Shown in pieces: positions 44,831 through 52,597 of a DNA stretch of 64,000 bases. The notes beneath the pieces were generated by a model. It had not been told where the DNA came from and ran no database searches. It saw nothing but the letters and a program-made list of their open reading frames with translations. Origin of the DNA: Paucimonas sp. (lineage in GTDB: Bacteria; Pseudomonadota; Gammaproteobacteria; Pseudomonadales; Pseudomonadaceae); NCBI GenBank assembly GCA_031253995.1, contig JAIRVG010000009.1, positions 1 to 64,000 of the forward strand, read 5' to 3'. A program made the translations under genes and the position numbers. The stretch's first letter is position 1, and each line of letters starts with the position of its first letter.

Positions 44831-45793
44831 ATGATGTCGCGCCTCGCCGTCCTCCTGCTCCTGCTTGTCTCCTGCTTCGCCCAGGCCGCCGCGCCCAGCG
44901 TGCTGCAACGTCCGGTCAGCCTCGACACCGGCCAGGGCGTGCTCCACGGCAGCCTGCTGCTGCCGCGCAGCCAGGTACCGCCGCCGGTGGTGCTGATCAT
45001 CGCCGGTTCCGGGCCCACCGACCGTGATGGCAACAACCCGGAGGTGGGACGCATCGACATCCTCAAGCGCCTGGCCTTGCAACTGGCTGCCCAGGGCATC
45101 GCCAGCGTGCGCTACGACAAGCGCGGCGTGGCGGCGAGCCTGGCCGCGACCCCGGACGAGCGCAATCTCAGCGTCGAGCGCTATGTCGCCGATGCCGTGG
45201 CCTGGAGCCACAAGATCAAGGCCGACCCGCGCTTCGGACCGCTGGTCCTGCTCGGCCACAGCGAGGGCGCGCTGATCGCCAGCCTGGCCGCCGAGCCTGC
45301 TGGCGCCGACGCGGTGATCGCCCTGGCCGGCAGTGGCCGCCCGGTGGACCAGGTGCTGCGCGAGCAACTGGCCGGGCGCCTGCCGTCCGACCAGCTCAAG
45401 CGCGCCGAGGCGGCCCTGGACCGGCTCAAGGCCGGCCACCCGGTCATTCCGGCGCCTGGCGTGCTCAAGGACATCCTGCGTCCCAGCGTGCAGCCCTACC
45501 TGATCTCCCTGTTCCGCCAGGACCCGGCGGCAGCCTTTGGCAATCTCACCGTCCCGGCGCTGATCATCCAGGGCCGCAACGATATCCAGGTCAGCCCGGC
45601 CGATGCCGAGGCCCTGCAGGCGGCGAAGCCCGACGCACAACTGGCGCTGATCGACGGGATGAATCACATGCTGCGCATCAGCCCGGCGCAGCGGGGCCAG
45701 CAGCGCAACGCCTACACCAATCCGGAGCTGCCGCTGGCCAGCGAACTGGGCGAGCGCATCGTCGCTTTTGTGCGCCAGTTGACACCCGGCTGA
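44831..45793 (+). CDS. Exported alpha/beta hydrolase
   Basis: A 320-residue hydrolase with an N-terminal signal peptide (MMSRLAVLLLLLVSCFAQAAA). The catalytic Ser is in LGHSEGALIAS, Asp in IQGRNDIQV and His in GMNHML, and the oxyanion region is IIAGSGPTDRDGNNP. The serine-aminopeptidase-like arrangement indicates a periplasmic esterase or peptidase; the substrate is unknown. Either of two tandem ATG codons (44831 or 44834) may be the start, and no strong RBS is seen. It is divergent from aroC. Confidence 0.87.
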   Translation: MMSRLAVLLLLLVSCFAQAAAPSVLQRPVSLDTGQGVLHGSLLLPRSQVPPPVVLIIAGSGPTDRDGNNPEVGRIDILKRLALQLAAQGIASVRYDKRGVAASLAATPDERNLSVERYVADAVAWSHKIKADPRFGPLVLLGHSEGALIASLAAEPAGADAVIALAGSGRPVDQVLREQLAGRLPSDQLKRAEAALDRLKAGHPVIPAPGVLKDILRPSVQPYLISLFRQDPAAAFGNLTVPALIIQGRNDIQVSPADAEALQAAKPDAQLALIDGMNHMLRISPAQRGQQRNAYTNPELPLASELGERIVAFVRQLTPG

Positions 45794-45891
45794 GCAAATC
45801 GTCCTCCAGTCCTCGCCGCGACGGCCGATAGACCGGTTGCAGGCAATGCCATTGCAGGCTGCCTGGCGCGGATAGAAAGAGGACACCCCTG

Positions 45892-46689
45892 ATGACTGAT
45901 GCACCCACCCAGGACGCTGGCGAAGCGACTGACCAACCGGTTGCCCCGGAAGCCGTCCCGCTGCCCTGGGCGGACCTGGCCCCGGAACATTTCCAGCTGC
46001 TGCGCCTGGCGCCGCTGCCGACCGACCGCGCCAGCGGCGCGCGTCCGCTGCGCTTCGTCCAGTACGGCTATGCCGAGCGCCACAGCAAGGAACACAGCCT
46101 GCTGCGCATGGAGATCCGCCTGCCCGGGCAGAAAACCCGCAAGGAACAGAACGCCCTGGATATCCGTGTCGATCACGAGCAGAAGCGGGTCAGCATCCAG
46201 CCGGAGAGCGGGCTGCAGATCGAACCGCTGAACCGTGGCATCGGACGCTTCCTCCTGGCCCAGGCGGTGCTCTGGGCACAGCGGCGCTGGTCGCACTACC
46301 GCCTCGAAGGCGGCGCGCTGGCGAACAAGGATGCGCTCAACGAAGACACCCGCCTGCGCCGCGACCACACCCTGCGCAGCCATGGCGTGGAAGTGGAATA
46401 CGCCGATGCCCAGCACCTCAAGGGTCGCTGGGTGGAGACCCAGGTGGGCCAGCTCAAGGGCGGCTGGAATACCGACAAGTTGCAGCGGGTCGACATCATC
46501 GACGCGGCGAACATGCTGCAGCAGGCCGAGACCAAGCTGCACGAGAAGGAAGCGCAACTGCGCGAGCGGGATGAGCGAGTTGCCAAGTACAAGCGCGAGG
46601 ACGGTGGGTTGCGCTTTACCATCACCTGTCTTGTGGCGTTCGCGGTGTTCCAGGCGGGGTTGCTGATCTGGATTGCGACTCACCGTTAA
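45892..46689 (+). CDS. Hypothetical protein with C-terminal membrane anchor
   Basis: A 265-residue protein with no known domain that I can name. The N-terminus is acidic and Pro-rich (TDAPTQDAGEATDQPVAPEAVP). A charged alpha/beta middle follows, then a coiled-coil-like Glu/Lys/Arg-rich stretch (LQQAETKLHEKEAQLRERDERV, residues about 210-232) and a single C-terminal helix (FTITCLVAFAVFQAGLLIWIA) as tail anchor. The same position is occupied by a hypothetical gene in P. aeruginosa (PA1679). GAGG lies upstream of the ATG. Confidence 0.72.
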   Translation: MTDAPTQDAGEATDQPVAPEAVPLPWADLAPEHFQLLRLAPLPTDRASGARPLRFVQYGYAERHSKEHSLLRMEIRLPGQKTRKEQNALDIRVDHEQKRVSIQPESGLQIEPLNRGIGRFLLAQAVLWAQRRWSHYRLEGGALANKDALNEDTRLRRDHTLRSHGVEVEYADAQHLKGRWVETQVGQLKGGWNTDKLQRVDIIDAANMLQQAETKLHEKEAQLRERDERVAKYKREDGGLRFTITCLVAFAVFQAGLLIWIATHR

Positions 46690-46695
46690 CCGGGG

Positions 46696-46790
46696 AGTTG
46701 CAAGCTTCAAGCTGCAAGCGGCAAGAAAGAACGATCCGCGTCGCACGGGCTTTTTCTTGCAGCTTGTAACTTACAACTTGCCGCTTGCAG
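46696..46790. repeat. Dispersed imperfect-palindromic repeat, copy 2
   Basis: AGTTGCAAGCTTCAAGCTGC followed by AAGCGGCAAGAAAG on the left, and TTTTTCTTGCAGCTTGTAAC then TTACAACTTGCCGCTTGCAG on the right, give the same order of blocks as the copy at 17342-17432. The two halves are inverted relative to each other. It fills the gap between convergent hypothetical and prmB genes. Confidence 0.75.
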
Positions 46791-46798
46791 AGCTCTGG

Positions 46799-47707
46799 TC
46801 AAACGCGGGAAGCGAACAACGCCTGGTGCTGACGGCACTGCTCGGCCGTCAGCATGAACACGCCATGCCCGCCCCGCTCGAACTCCAGCCAGGCGAAGTC
46901 CACCTCCGGGTACAGCTGCTCGACATGCACCTGGCTGTTACCCACCTCGACGATCAGCAAACCCTTCTCGGTCAGGTGGTCCGCCGCCTCGGCCAGCATG
47001 CGCCGCACCAGGTCCAGGCCATCGTTGCCACAGGCCAGGCCCAGCTCCGGCTCGTGGTGGTATTCGGCCGGCATGTCGGCGAAGTCCTCGGCATCGACAT
47101 ACGGCGGGTTGGACAGGATCAGGTCGAAGCGCTGCCCCGGCAAACCTTCGAAGCCATCACCCTGCACCGTGTAGACCCGCTCTTCCAGGCCATGCCGCTC
47201 GATGTTCTGGTTGGCCACTTCGAGCGCCTCGAAGGACAGGTCGGCCAGCACCACTTCCGCCTCGGGGAACACCTCGGCGCTGACGATGCCGATGCAGCCG
47301 GAACCGGTGCAGAGGTCGAGGATGCGCGCCGGCTCGTTGCCCAGCCACGGCTCGAAACGCCGCTCGATCAGCTCGCCGATCGGCGAACGCGGCACCAGCA
47401 CGCGCTCGTCGACCAGGAACGACATGCCGCAGAACCACGCCTCGCCCAGCAGGTAGGCGGTGGGTACGCGGTCCTCGATGCGGCGCTTGAGCAGGCGCTG
47501 CAGCTTGACCAGCTCGTCGTCTTCCAGGCGGCAGTCTAGGTAGCTGTCGGCCACTTCCCATGGCAGGTGCACCGCGCCCAGCACCAGCAGGCGGGCCTCG
47601 TCCCAGGCATTGTCGGCCCCGTGCCCGAAGAACAGGTCGTGTTCATGGAAACGGCTGACAGCCCAGCGAATATGGTCGCGCAACGTGCGCAGGCGGGAAG
47701 TGATCAC
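46799..47707 (-). CDS. prmB: 50S ribosomal protein L3 N5-glutamine methyltransferase
   Basis: A 302-residue SAM-dependent methyltransferase that modifies Gln150 of ribosomal protein L3. The catalytic NPPY is in [13 protein letters not shown], the SAM loop is [14 protein letters not shown] and the acidic loop [13 protein letters not shown]. The N-terminal helical domain ([22 protein letters not shown]) is of PrmB rather than PrmC type. The reading frame begins with ATG at 47707 ([15 protein letters not shown]). It is divergent from the isochorismatase-fold gene. Confidence 0.94.
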   Translation of the reverse strand: MITSRLRTLRDHIRWAVSRFHEHDLFFGHGADNAWDEARLLVLGAVHLPWEVADSYLDCRLEDDELVKLQRLLKRRIEDRVPTAYLLGEAWFCGMSFLVDERVLVPRSPIGELIERRFEPWLGNEPARILDLCTGSGCIGIVSAEVFPEAEVVLADLSFEALEVANQNIERHGLEERVYTVQGDGFEGLPGQRFDLILSNPPYVDAEDFADMPAEYHHEPELGLACGNDGLDLVRRMLAEAADHLTEKGLLIVEVGNSQVHVEQLYPEVDFAWLEFERGGHGVFMLTAEQCRQHQALFASRV

Positions 47708-47895
47708 GGCAGACTCCTGGAAAGACGACCGGCGATTCTACCAGCCCCTGCGCCACAATTGGCCGCAGCGGCGAATATGAGCGATTTTCTGACATGGCTG
47801 AAAGCCACTAACTACGCCGCTTGTACGCTAAGCGATTCACATCGGCGGCCAAGCAGGGGAGAATAGGTAAAAAGCCCTATCCAAAGGAGCCCTTG

Positions 47896-48486
47896 ATGTC
47901 TGTTCCAACGACGATGTTCCACCTCAGCGGACGCGGCTATCCGCCGGCCAAACTGAGCAACGCCAGCCTGGTGATTATCGATGCGCAGAAGGAGTACCTC
48001 AGCGGTCCCCTCGCGCTCTCGGGCATGGCCGACGCGGTGGCGAACATCGGCAGAATGCTCGAAGCGGCACGCAAGGCCGGTCGTCCGATCATCCATGTGC
48101 GTCACCTCGGCACCGTCGGCGGCCTGTTCGACCCACAGGGCCCGCGCGGCGAATTCATCCCGGGCCTGGAACCCAAGGGCGACGAGATCATCATCGAGAA
48201 GCGCATGCCCAATGCCTTCAAGAACACCAAGCTGCATGAAACCCTGCAGGAGCTCGGTCACCTCGACCTGATCGTCTGCGGCTTCATGAGCCACTCCAGC
48301 GTCAGCACCACCGTGCGCCGCGCCAAGGACTACGGCTACCGCTGCACCCTGGTGGAAGATGCCTGCGCCACCCGCGACCTGCCGTTCAAGGACGGCGTGA
48401 TCCCGGCCGCGCAGATCCAGCAGAGCGAAATGGCGATCATGGCCGACAACTTCGCCTGCGTGACCCCGACTGACAGCCTGGTCTGA
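47896..48486 (+). CDS. Isochorismatase-superfamily hydrolase with Ser at the Cys position
   Basis: A 196-residue protein of the cysteine-hydrolase/isochorismatase fold. The catalytic Asp is in LVIIDAQKEYL and Lys in IIEKRMPNAF. The usual nucleophile block (typically THxCVSTT) reads GFMSHSSVSTTVR, so serine stands where most cysteine hydrolases have cysteine. A cis-peptide-type VCGF precedes it. This suggests an isochorismatase-like or altered chemistry, or an inactive protein. AAGGAG lies before the ATG at 47896. Position matches P. aeruginosa PA1677. Confidence 0.85.
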   Translation: MSVPTTMFHLSGRGYPPAKLSNASLVIIDAQKEYLSGPLALSGMADAVANIGRMLEAARKAGRPIIHVRHLGTVGGLFDPQGPRGEFIPGLEPKGDEIIIEKRMPNAFKNTKLHETLQELGHLDLIVCGFMSHSSVSTTVRRAKDYGYRCTLVEDACATRDLPFKDGVIPAAQIQQSEMAIMADNFACVTPTDSLV

Positions 48487-48554
48487 ACCGGCGGCAGTCG
48501 GAACCACCTCGACGATTTCCGGTCCAACCCCGGATCTGTAAAGAGGAGCTCGGC

Positions 48555-48875
48555 ATGAAGATATCCGACGGTTTCGACGCCAAACGCCTGCGCCCGCGCC
48601 AGCCGGGCAGTTGGGGTGCGCGCCTGGCCGCAGCCTTCTCCGCCCTGCTGGCGACCGTCGGCGTGCTCCTGGCCATGGCTGGCGCCGCCAGCCTGCTGGG
48701 ACGCCCCGCGGCGCTGGGCGAACTGAACGACAACCGCGCCGCGGCCAGCCTGGTGCTCGCCGGCGGCCTGCTGGTGCTGTACCTCGGCGTATGGGTCTGG
48801 CGCCGTCGTCGCCTGCGCCTGCGTCGCAGCCGCGAACTGAACCTGTCCCCGCACCTGATGAAAAAACACGACTGA
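48555..48875 (+). CDS. Small two-helix membrane protein
   Basis: A 106-residue protein with a basic N-terminus, two transmembrane helices (about 21-48 LAAAFSALLATVGVLLAMAGAA and 64-81 SLVLAGGLLVLYLGVWVW) and an Arg-rich tail (RRRRLRLRRSRE). GGAG lies 7 bases before the ATG at 48555. Function unknown. It lies between the isochorismatase-fold and Smr genes, all on one strand with short gaps, so it is probably in their operon. Confidence 0.75.
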   Translation: MKISDGFDAKRLRPRQPGSWGARLAAAFSALLATVGVLLAMAGAASLLGRPAALGELNDNRAAASLVLAGGLLVLYLGVWVWRRRRLRLRRSRELNLSPHLMKKHD

Positions 48876-48912
48876 CTGCGTAGACTCTGCGCGGTTCTGG
48901 CGGAGGCTTTAC

Positions 48913-49470
48913 ATGCAAGACGATGATTTTTCCCTGTTCAAGAGCGAGATGCGTGGCGTCAAGCAGATCAAGCACGACCGCGCCGACACCGGCAAGGCCA
49001 AGGCCGACCGCAAGCAGCTGGCCAGCCTGCGGCAGAACGCGACGGTGCGCAGCGACCAGACGGTGGTCGACGGCCTGTCCGACCAGTTCGTCATCGACGT
49101 CGGCCCCGAAGACGATCTGCACTGGAGCCGCGACGGCGTCCAGGAAAGCCAGATGCGCAAGCTCAAGATCGGCCAGATCCCGTTCGAAGGCAGCCTCGAC
49201 CTGCATGGCATGACCGTCGAGAAAGCCCGGGAAACCCTGTGGGACTTCCTCGCCGAAGCAACCCGTTTCGAAATCCGCTGCGTGCGCGTCACCCATGGCA
49301 AGGCGGTACGCCTGGACGGCAAGCGGCCGATGATCAAGAGCCACGTCAATACCTGGCTGCGCCAGCACCCGCAGGTGCTCGGTTTCACCTCCTGCCAGGC
49401 CCGTCACGGCGGCACCGGCGCGGTGTACGTGATGCTGCGCCGGACCATGCTCGAAGGTCGCGACGAGTAA
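48913..49470 (+). CDS. Smr-domain protein
   Basis: A 185-residue protein with an N-terminal charged extension and a C-terminal Smr (small MutS-related) domain at about 95-180. Hallmarks are LDLHGMTVEKARE, VTHGK and RHGGTGAVYVML. The domain is a predicted nicking endonuclease or RNase; recent family work links it to collided-ribosome mRNA cleavage (SmrB), but that enzyme has a similar length and DLHG motif, so identity is plausible rather than proven. A GGAGG-type RBS lies upstream. Confidence 0.88.
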   Translation: MQDDDFSLFKSEMRGVKQIKHDRADTGKAKADRKQLASLRQNATVRSDQTVVDGLSDQFVIDVGPEDDLHWSRDGVQESQMRKLKIGQIPFEGSLDLHGMTVEKARETLWDFLAEATRFEIRCVRVTHGKAVRLDGKRPMIKSHVNTWLRQHPQVLGFTSCQARHGGTGAVYVMLRRTMLEGRDE

Positions 49471-49539
49471 CGCCGCACTTGCGGTGCCGTCACAGCCGCC
49501 GTACCCTTCGCGTTTGCGAAATACACCACAGGTAGATCC

Positions 49540-50085
49540 ATGTCCCTGGAACAGCATTACACCGCGATCCTTGGCCAACTCGGCGAGGATGTCTCCCGCG
49601 AAGGCCTGCTCGACACGCCGAAACGGGCCGCGAAGGCCATGCAGTACCTTTGCCGCGGTTACAACCAAACCCTGGAAGAAGTCACCAACGGCGCACTGTT
49701 CAGCTCCGACAACAGCGAAATGGTCCTGGTCAAGGACATCGAGCTGTACTCGCTGTGCGAACACCACCTGCTGCCGTTCATCGGCAAGGCGCATGTCGCC
49801 TACATCCCGAGTGGCAAGGTGCTGGGCCTGTCCAAGGTGGCGCGGATCGTCGACATGTATGCCCGTCGCCTGCAGATCCAGGAAAACCTCAGCCGCGAGA
49901 TCGCCGAGGCGATCCAGCAGGTCACCGGCGCCATGGGCGTGGCGGTGGTCATCGAGGCCAAGCACATGTGCATGATGATGCGCGGTGTGGAGAAGCAGAA
50001 CTCGTCCATGATCACCTCGGTGATGCTCGGCGAATTCCGTGAAAACGCGGCGACCCGCAGCGAGTTTCTCAGCCTGATCAAGTGA
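49540..50085 (+). CDS. folE: GTP cyclohydrolase I
   Basis: A 181-residue enzyme that converts GTP to dihydroneopterin triphosphate, the first step of folate synthesis. The zinc ligands are in [21 protein letters not shown] (Cys and His) and [11 protein letters not shown] (Cys). [20 protein letters not shown] and [12 protein letters not shown] are typical. Pseudomonads carry paralogues; this one occupies the place of PA1674 (folE2). A hairpin terminator follows at 50102. Confidence 0.96.
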   Translation: MSLEQHYTAILGQLGEDVSREGLLDTPKRAAKAMQYLCRGYNQTLEEVTNGALFSSDNSEMVLVKDIELYSLCEHHLLPFIGKAHVAYIPSGKVLGLSKVARIVDMYARRLQIQENLSREIAEAIQQVTGAMGVAVVIEAKHMCMMMRGVEKQNSSMITSVMLGEFRENAATRSEFLSLIK

Positions 50086-50101
50086 TCGGGTGCGTCATCC
50101 G

Positions 50102-50127
50102 GGCCGACCTTTCGAGGTCGGCCTTTT
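50102..50127 (+). terminator. Intrinsic terminator after folE
   Basis: GGCCGACCT-TTCG-AGGTCGGCC-TTTT is a 9-base-pair stem with a TTCG tetraloop followed by T residues. It begins 17 bases after the folE stop. Confidence 0.92.
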
Positions 50128-50146
50128 CATTTCCCGAGGAGTTGCC

Positions 50147-50518
50147 ATGATCGTCAAAGCCCTGCGGGTTGGCCTCGGCCAGCTGATCGTCTTTCTCGAC
50201 TGGGTCAGCCGTCCGGCCAGGCTCAAGCGTGATCCCGCCGCCCAGGCGAAGGTCGAGCAGGAAGCCCGTGGCCTGAGCCTGTACCAGTTCCACGCCTGCC
50301 CGTTCTGCGTGAAGACCCGCCGCGCCCTGCATCGCCTGAACGTGCCGGTGACGCTGCGGGATGCGAAGAACAACGAACAGGATCGCCAGACCCTGCTGAA
50401 CGAAGGCGGCAAGATCAAGGTGCCGTGCCTGCGTATCGAAGAAGATGGCAAGACCACCTGGATGTATGAGTCCAAGGCGATCATCGCTTACCTGGACAAG
50501 CGCTTCTCGGCGGTGTGA
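50147..50518 (+). CDS. Glutaredoxin with N-terminal membrane-associated extension
   Basis: A 123-residue protein. Residues 1-45 are an extension with an amphipathic or hydrophobic helix (KALRVGLGQLIVFLDWVSRP), then a glutaredoxin domain with redox-active CPFC (YQFHACPFCVKTRRALH). The cis-proline loop KIKVPCLRIEE and the C-terminal YESKAIIAYLDKRF are present. The extension suggests membrane association. RBS is CGAGGAG. It reduces protein or glutathione mixed disulfides; the partner is unknown. It sits between folE and a REP element. Confidence 0.9.
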   Translation: MIVKALRVGLGQLIVFLDWVSRPARLKRDPAAQAKVEQEARGLSLYQFHACPFCVKTRRALHRLNVPVTLRDAKNNEQDRQTLLNEGGKIKVPCLRIEEDGKTTWMYESKAIIAYLDKRFSAV

Positions 50519-50529
50519 CTACCGGCCTC

Positions 50530-50629
50530 ATCGCTGGCAAGCCAGCTCCCACAGGGTCCGCGGCGTCCACAGGCACAGCACTGCTATTGAGATCGGCGCG
50601 GTACCTGTGGGAGCTGGCTTGCCAGCGAT
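50530..50629. repeat. Inverted pair of REP sequences (BIME-like)
   Basis: Two 26-base sequences (50530-50555 and 50604-50629) are exact reverse complements, each containing the palindromic core CTGGCAAGCCAG flanked by ATCG and CTCCCACAGG. They enclose about 48 bases of variable sequence. This is the typical REP pair of the P. putida/P. fluorescens group. It lies between a glutaredoxin gene and a convergent GST gene. A single related core is found at 20311-20330. Confidence 0.88.
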
Positions 50630-50648
50630 AGGGCCGGCAGCAGCGACA

Positions 50649-51251
50649 TCAATCCACCATCGGCACATGCCGCGGATGCTGCGCCACCCGCACCAGCCAC
50701 TCGCGCACCTTCGGATAGGCCGCCAGGTCGAAGCCGCCCTCATGGGCCACGTGGGTGTAGGCGTACAGCGCCACATCGGCGATCGAATAGCGATCCCCCA
50801 CCAGGTACGGCGTCACTTCCAGCTGCCGCTCCATCACCCTCAGCGCCTTGTGCCCGCCCTTGTGCAGCTTGCGGTATTCCTCCAGGCGCTCGTCCGGCAG
50901 CCCCAGGTAGAACTGGATGAAGCGCGCCACGGCGATATACGGCTCATGGCTGTACTGCTCGAAGAACTGCCACTGCAGCACCTGGGTGCGCAGCCGCGGC
51001 TCGCTGGGCAGGAACTCGCTGCCCTCGGCGAGGAAATTGAGGATCGCATTGGACTCCCACAAGCAGGTGCCATCCTCCAGTTGCAGCACCGGCACCTTGC
51101 CGTTGGGGTTCATCGCCAGGAATTCCGGCGTCTCCGTCTCACCCTTGAGAATGTCCACCGGCTGCCAGGTGTAGGGCAGGTCGAGCAGATGCAGCATCAG
51201 CTTGATCTTGTAGCAGTTGCCCGACTGGTAATCCCCATAGACCTTGTACAT
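50649..51251 (-). CDS. Glutathione S-transferase
   Basis: A 200-residue GST. The thioredoxin-like N-domain contains YQSGNCYKIKLMLHLLDLPY (catalytic Ser/Cys position), the cis-proline KVPVLQLEDG and the ESNAI glutathione site. The C-terminal helical domain has YSIADVALYAYTHVAHEGGF. It probably conjugates or isomerises electrophiles; the substrate is unknown. ATG 51251, preceded by GGAGGGG, is chosen over a longer frame. It is divergent from benE. Confidence 0.9.
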   Translation of the reverse strand: MYKVYGDYQSGNCYKIKLMLHLLDLPYTWQPVDILKGETETPEFLAMNPNGKVPVLQLEDGTCLWESNAILNFLAEGSEFLPSEPRLRTQVLQWQFFEQYSHEPYIAVARFIQFYLGLPDERLEEYRKLHKGGHKALRVMERQLEVTPYLVGDRYSIADVALYAYTHVAHEGGFDLAAYPKVREWLVRVAQHPRHVPMVD

Positions 51252-51388
51252 CGTGCCCCTCCCCCATTTGCGCAAAACGAAACCCGTCGACTGTACGGCT
51301 AAATGCTCTGATCGCTGTACCGCAACCAGCACCCCGTCGCACGGTAGTCTGAAAAATCTGCTTACATCGAAACAATAAGGAATTTCCC

Positions 51389-52582
51389 ATGCCCGACGCC
51401 ACCTCCGCACAACTGCGGCCGCTGGCCGACACCTCTCCTTCGGCGGTGGTCGCCGGTTTCATCGCCATGCTCACCGGCTACACCAGTTCGCTGGTCCTGA
51501 TGTTCCAGGCCGGCCAGGCGGCAGGCCTCACCACGGGCCAGATCTCATCGTGGATCTGGGCGCTGTCGATGGGCATGGCAGTGTGCAGCATCGGCCTGTC
51601 GTTGCGCTACCGCACGCCGGTGACCGTGGCCTGGTCGACCCCTGGTGCAGCGCTGCTGATCACCAGCCTTGGCGGCGTGACCTACGGCGAGGCGATCGGC
51701 GCCTACATCACCTGCGCCGTGCTGGTGGTGATCTGCGGCGTGACCGGCAGTTTCGAACGCCTGATGCGGCGCATCCCGGCCTCGCTGGCGTCGGCGCTGC
51801 TGGCGGGCATCCTGTTCAAGATCGGCAGCGAGATCTTCGTCGCCGCGCAGCACCGCACCGGCCTGGTCCTGGCCATGCTGTTCAGCTACCTGCTGGTCAA
51901 GCGCCTGTCGCCGCGCTATTCGGTGCTGGCGGCGCTGATCGTGGGTACGGCATTGTCGGCCTTGCTCGGGTTGCTGGACTTCAGCCACTTCACCCTGGAA
52001 GTGGCAACCCCGGTGTGGACCACGCCAAGCTTCTCCCTGGCCGCGACCATCAGCATCGGCATCCCGCTGTTCGTGGTGGCGATGACCTCGCAGAACATGC
52101 CCGGGATCGCCGTGTTGCGCGCCGACGGTTACCAGGTGCCGGCGTCGCCGCTGATCTCGGTCACCGGCCTGGCCTCGCTGCTGCTCGCGCCCTTCGGTTC
52201 CCACGGCGTCAACCTGGCGGCGATCAGCGCGGCGATCTGCACCGGGCCACACGCCCACGAGAACCCCGGGAAGCGCTACACCGCGGCGGTCTGGTGCGGG
52301 ATCTTCTACGCCATCGTCGGCACCTTCGGCGCCACCCTGGCGGCACTGTTCGCCGCGCTGCCGAAGGAACTGGTGCTGTCCATCGCCGCCCTGGCGCTGT
52401 TCGGCTCGATCATGAACGGCCTCAGCGTGGCGATGAACGAGGCAAAGGAACGCGAGGCGGCGCTGATCACCTTCATGGTCACCGCCTCGGGCTTCACCCT
52501 GTTCTCCATCGGCTCGGCCTTCTGGGGCATCGTGGCCGGGGTGCTGACCCTGCTGATCCTCAACTGGCGCAAGGCCGCCTGA
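51389..52582 (+). CDS. benE: Benzoate/H+ symporter family protein
   Basis: A 397-residue inner-membrane protein with about 12 helices, of the BenE family (PSPSAVVAGFIAMLTGYTSSL at the N-terminus, TVAWSTPGAALL, TSQNMPGIAVLRADGY and FGSHGVNLAAISAAICTGPHAH). Members import benzoate or related aromatic acids. Neither a ben operon nor a benzoate dioxygenase is nearby, so the benE name is by family only and the real substrate may differ. AAGG lies upstream of the ATG at 51389. Confidence 0.85.
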   Translation: MPDATSAQLRPLADTSPSAVVAGFIAMLTGYTSSLVLMFQAGQAAGLTTGQISSWIWALSMGMAVCSIGLSLRYRTPVTVAWSTPGAALLITSLGGVTYGEAIGAYITCAVLVVICGVTGSFERLMRRIPASLASALLAGILFKIGSEIFVAAQHRTGLVLAMLFSYLLVKRLSPRYSVLAALIVGTALSALLGLLDFSHFTLEVATPVWTTPSFSLAATISIGIPLFVVAMTSQNMPGIAVLRADGYQVPASPLISVTGLASLLLAPFGSHGVNLAAISAAICTGPHAHENPGKRYTAAVWCGIFYAIVGTFGATLAALFAALPKELVLSIAALALFGSIMNGLSVAMNEAKEREAALITFMVTASGFTLFSIGSAFWGIVAGVLTLLILNWRKAA

Positions 52583-52597
52583 CAGGCCTTTCCGGAC

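Noticed and set aside
51389..52582. A benzoate degradation operon around BenE
   Set aside because: Neighbours are a GST and a chemoreceptor; no ben or cat genes are present in the window.
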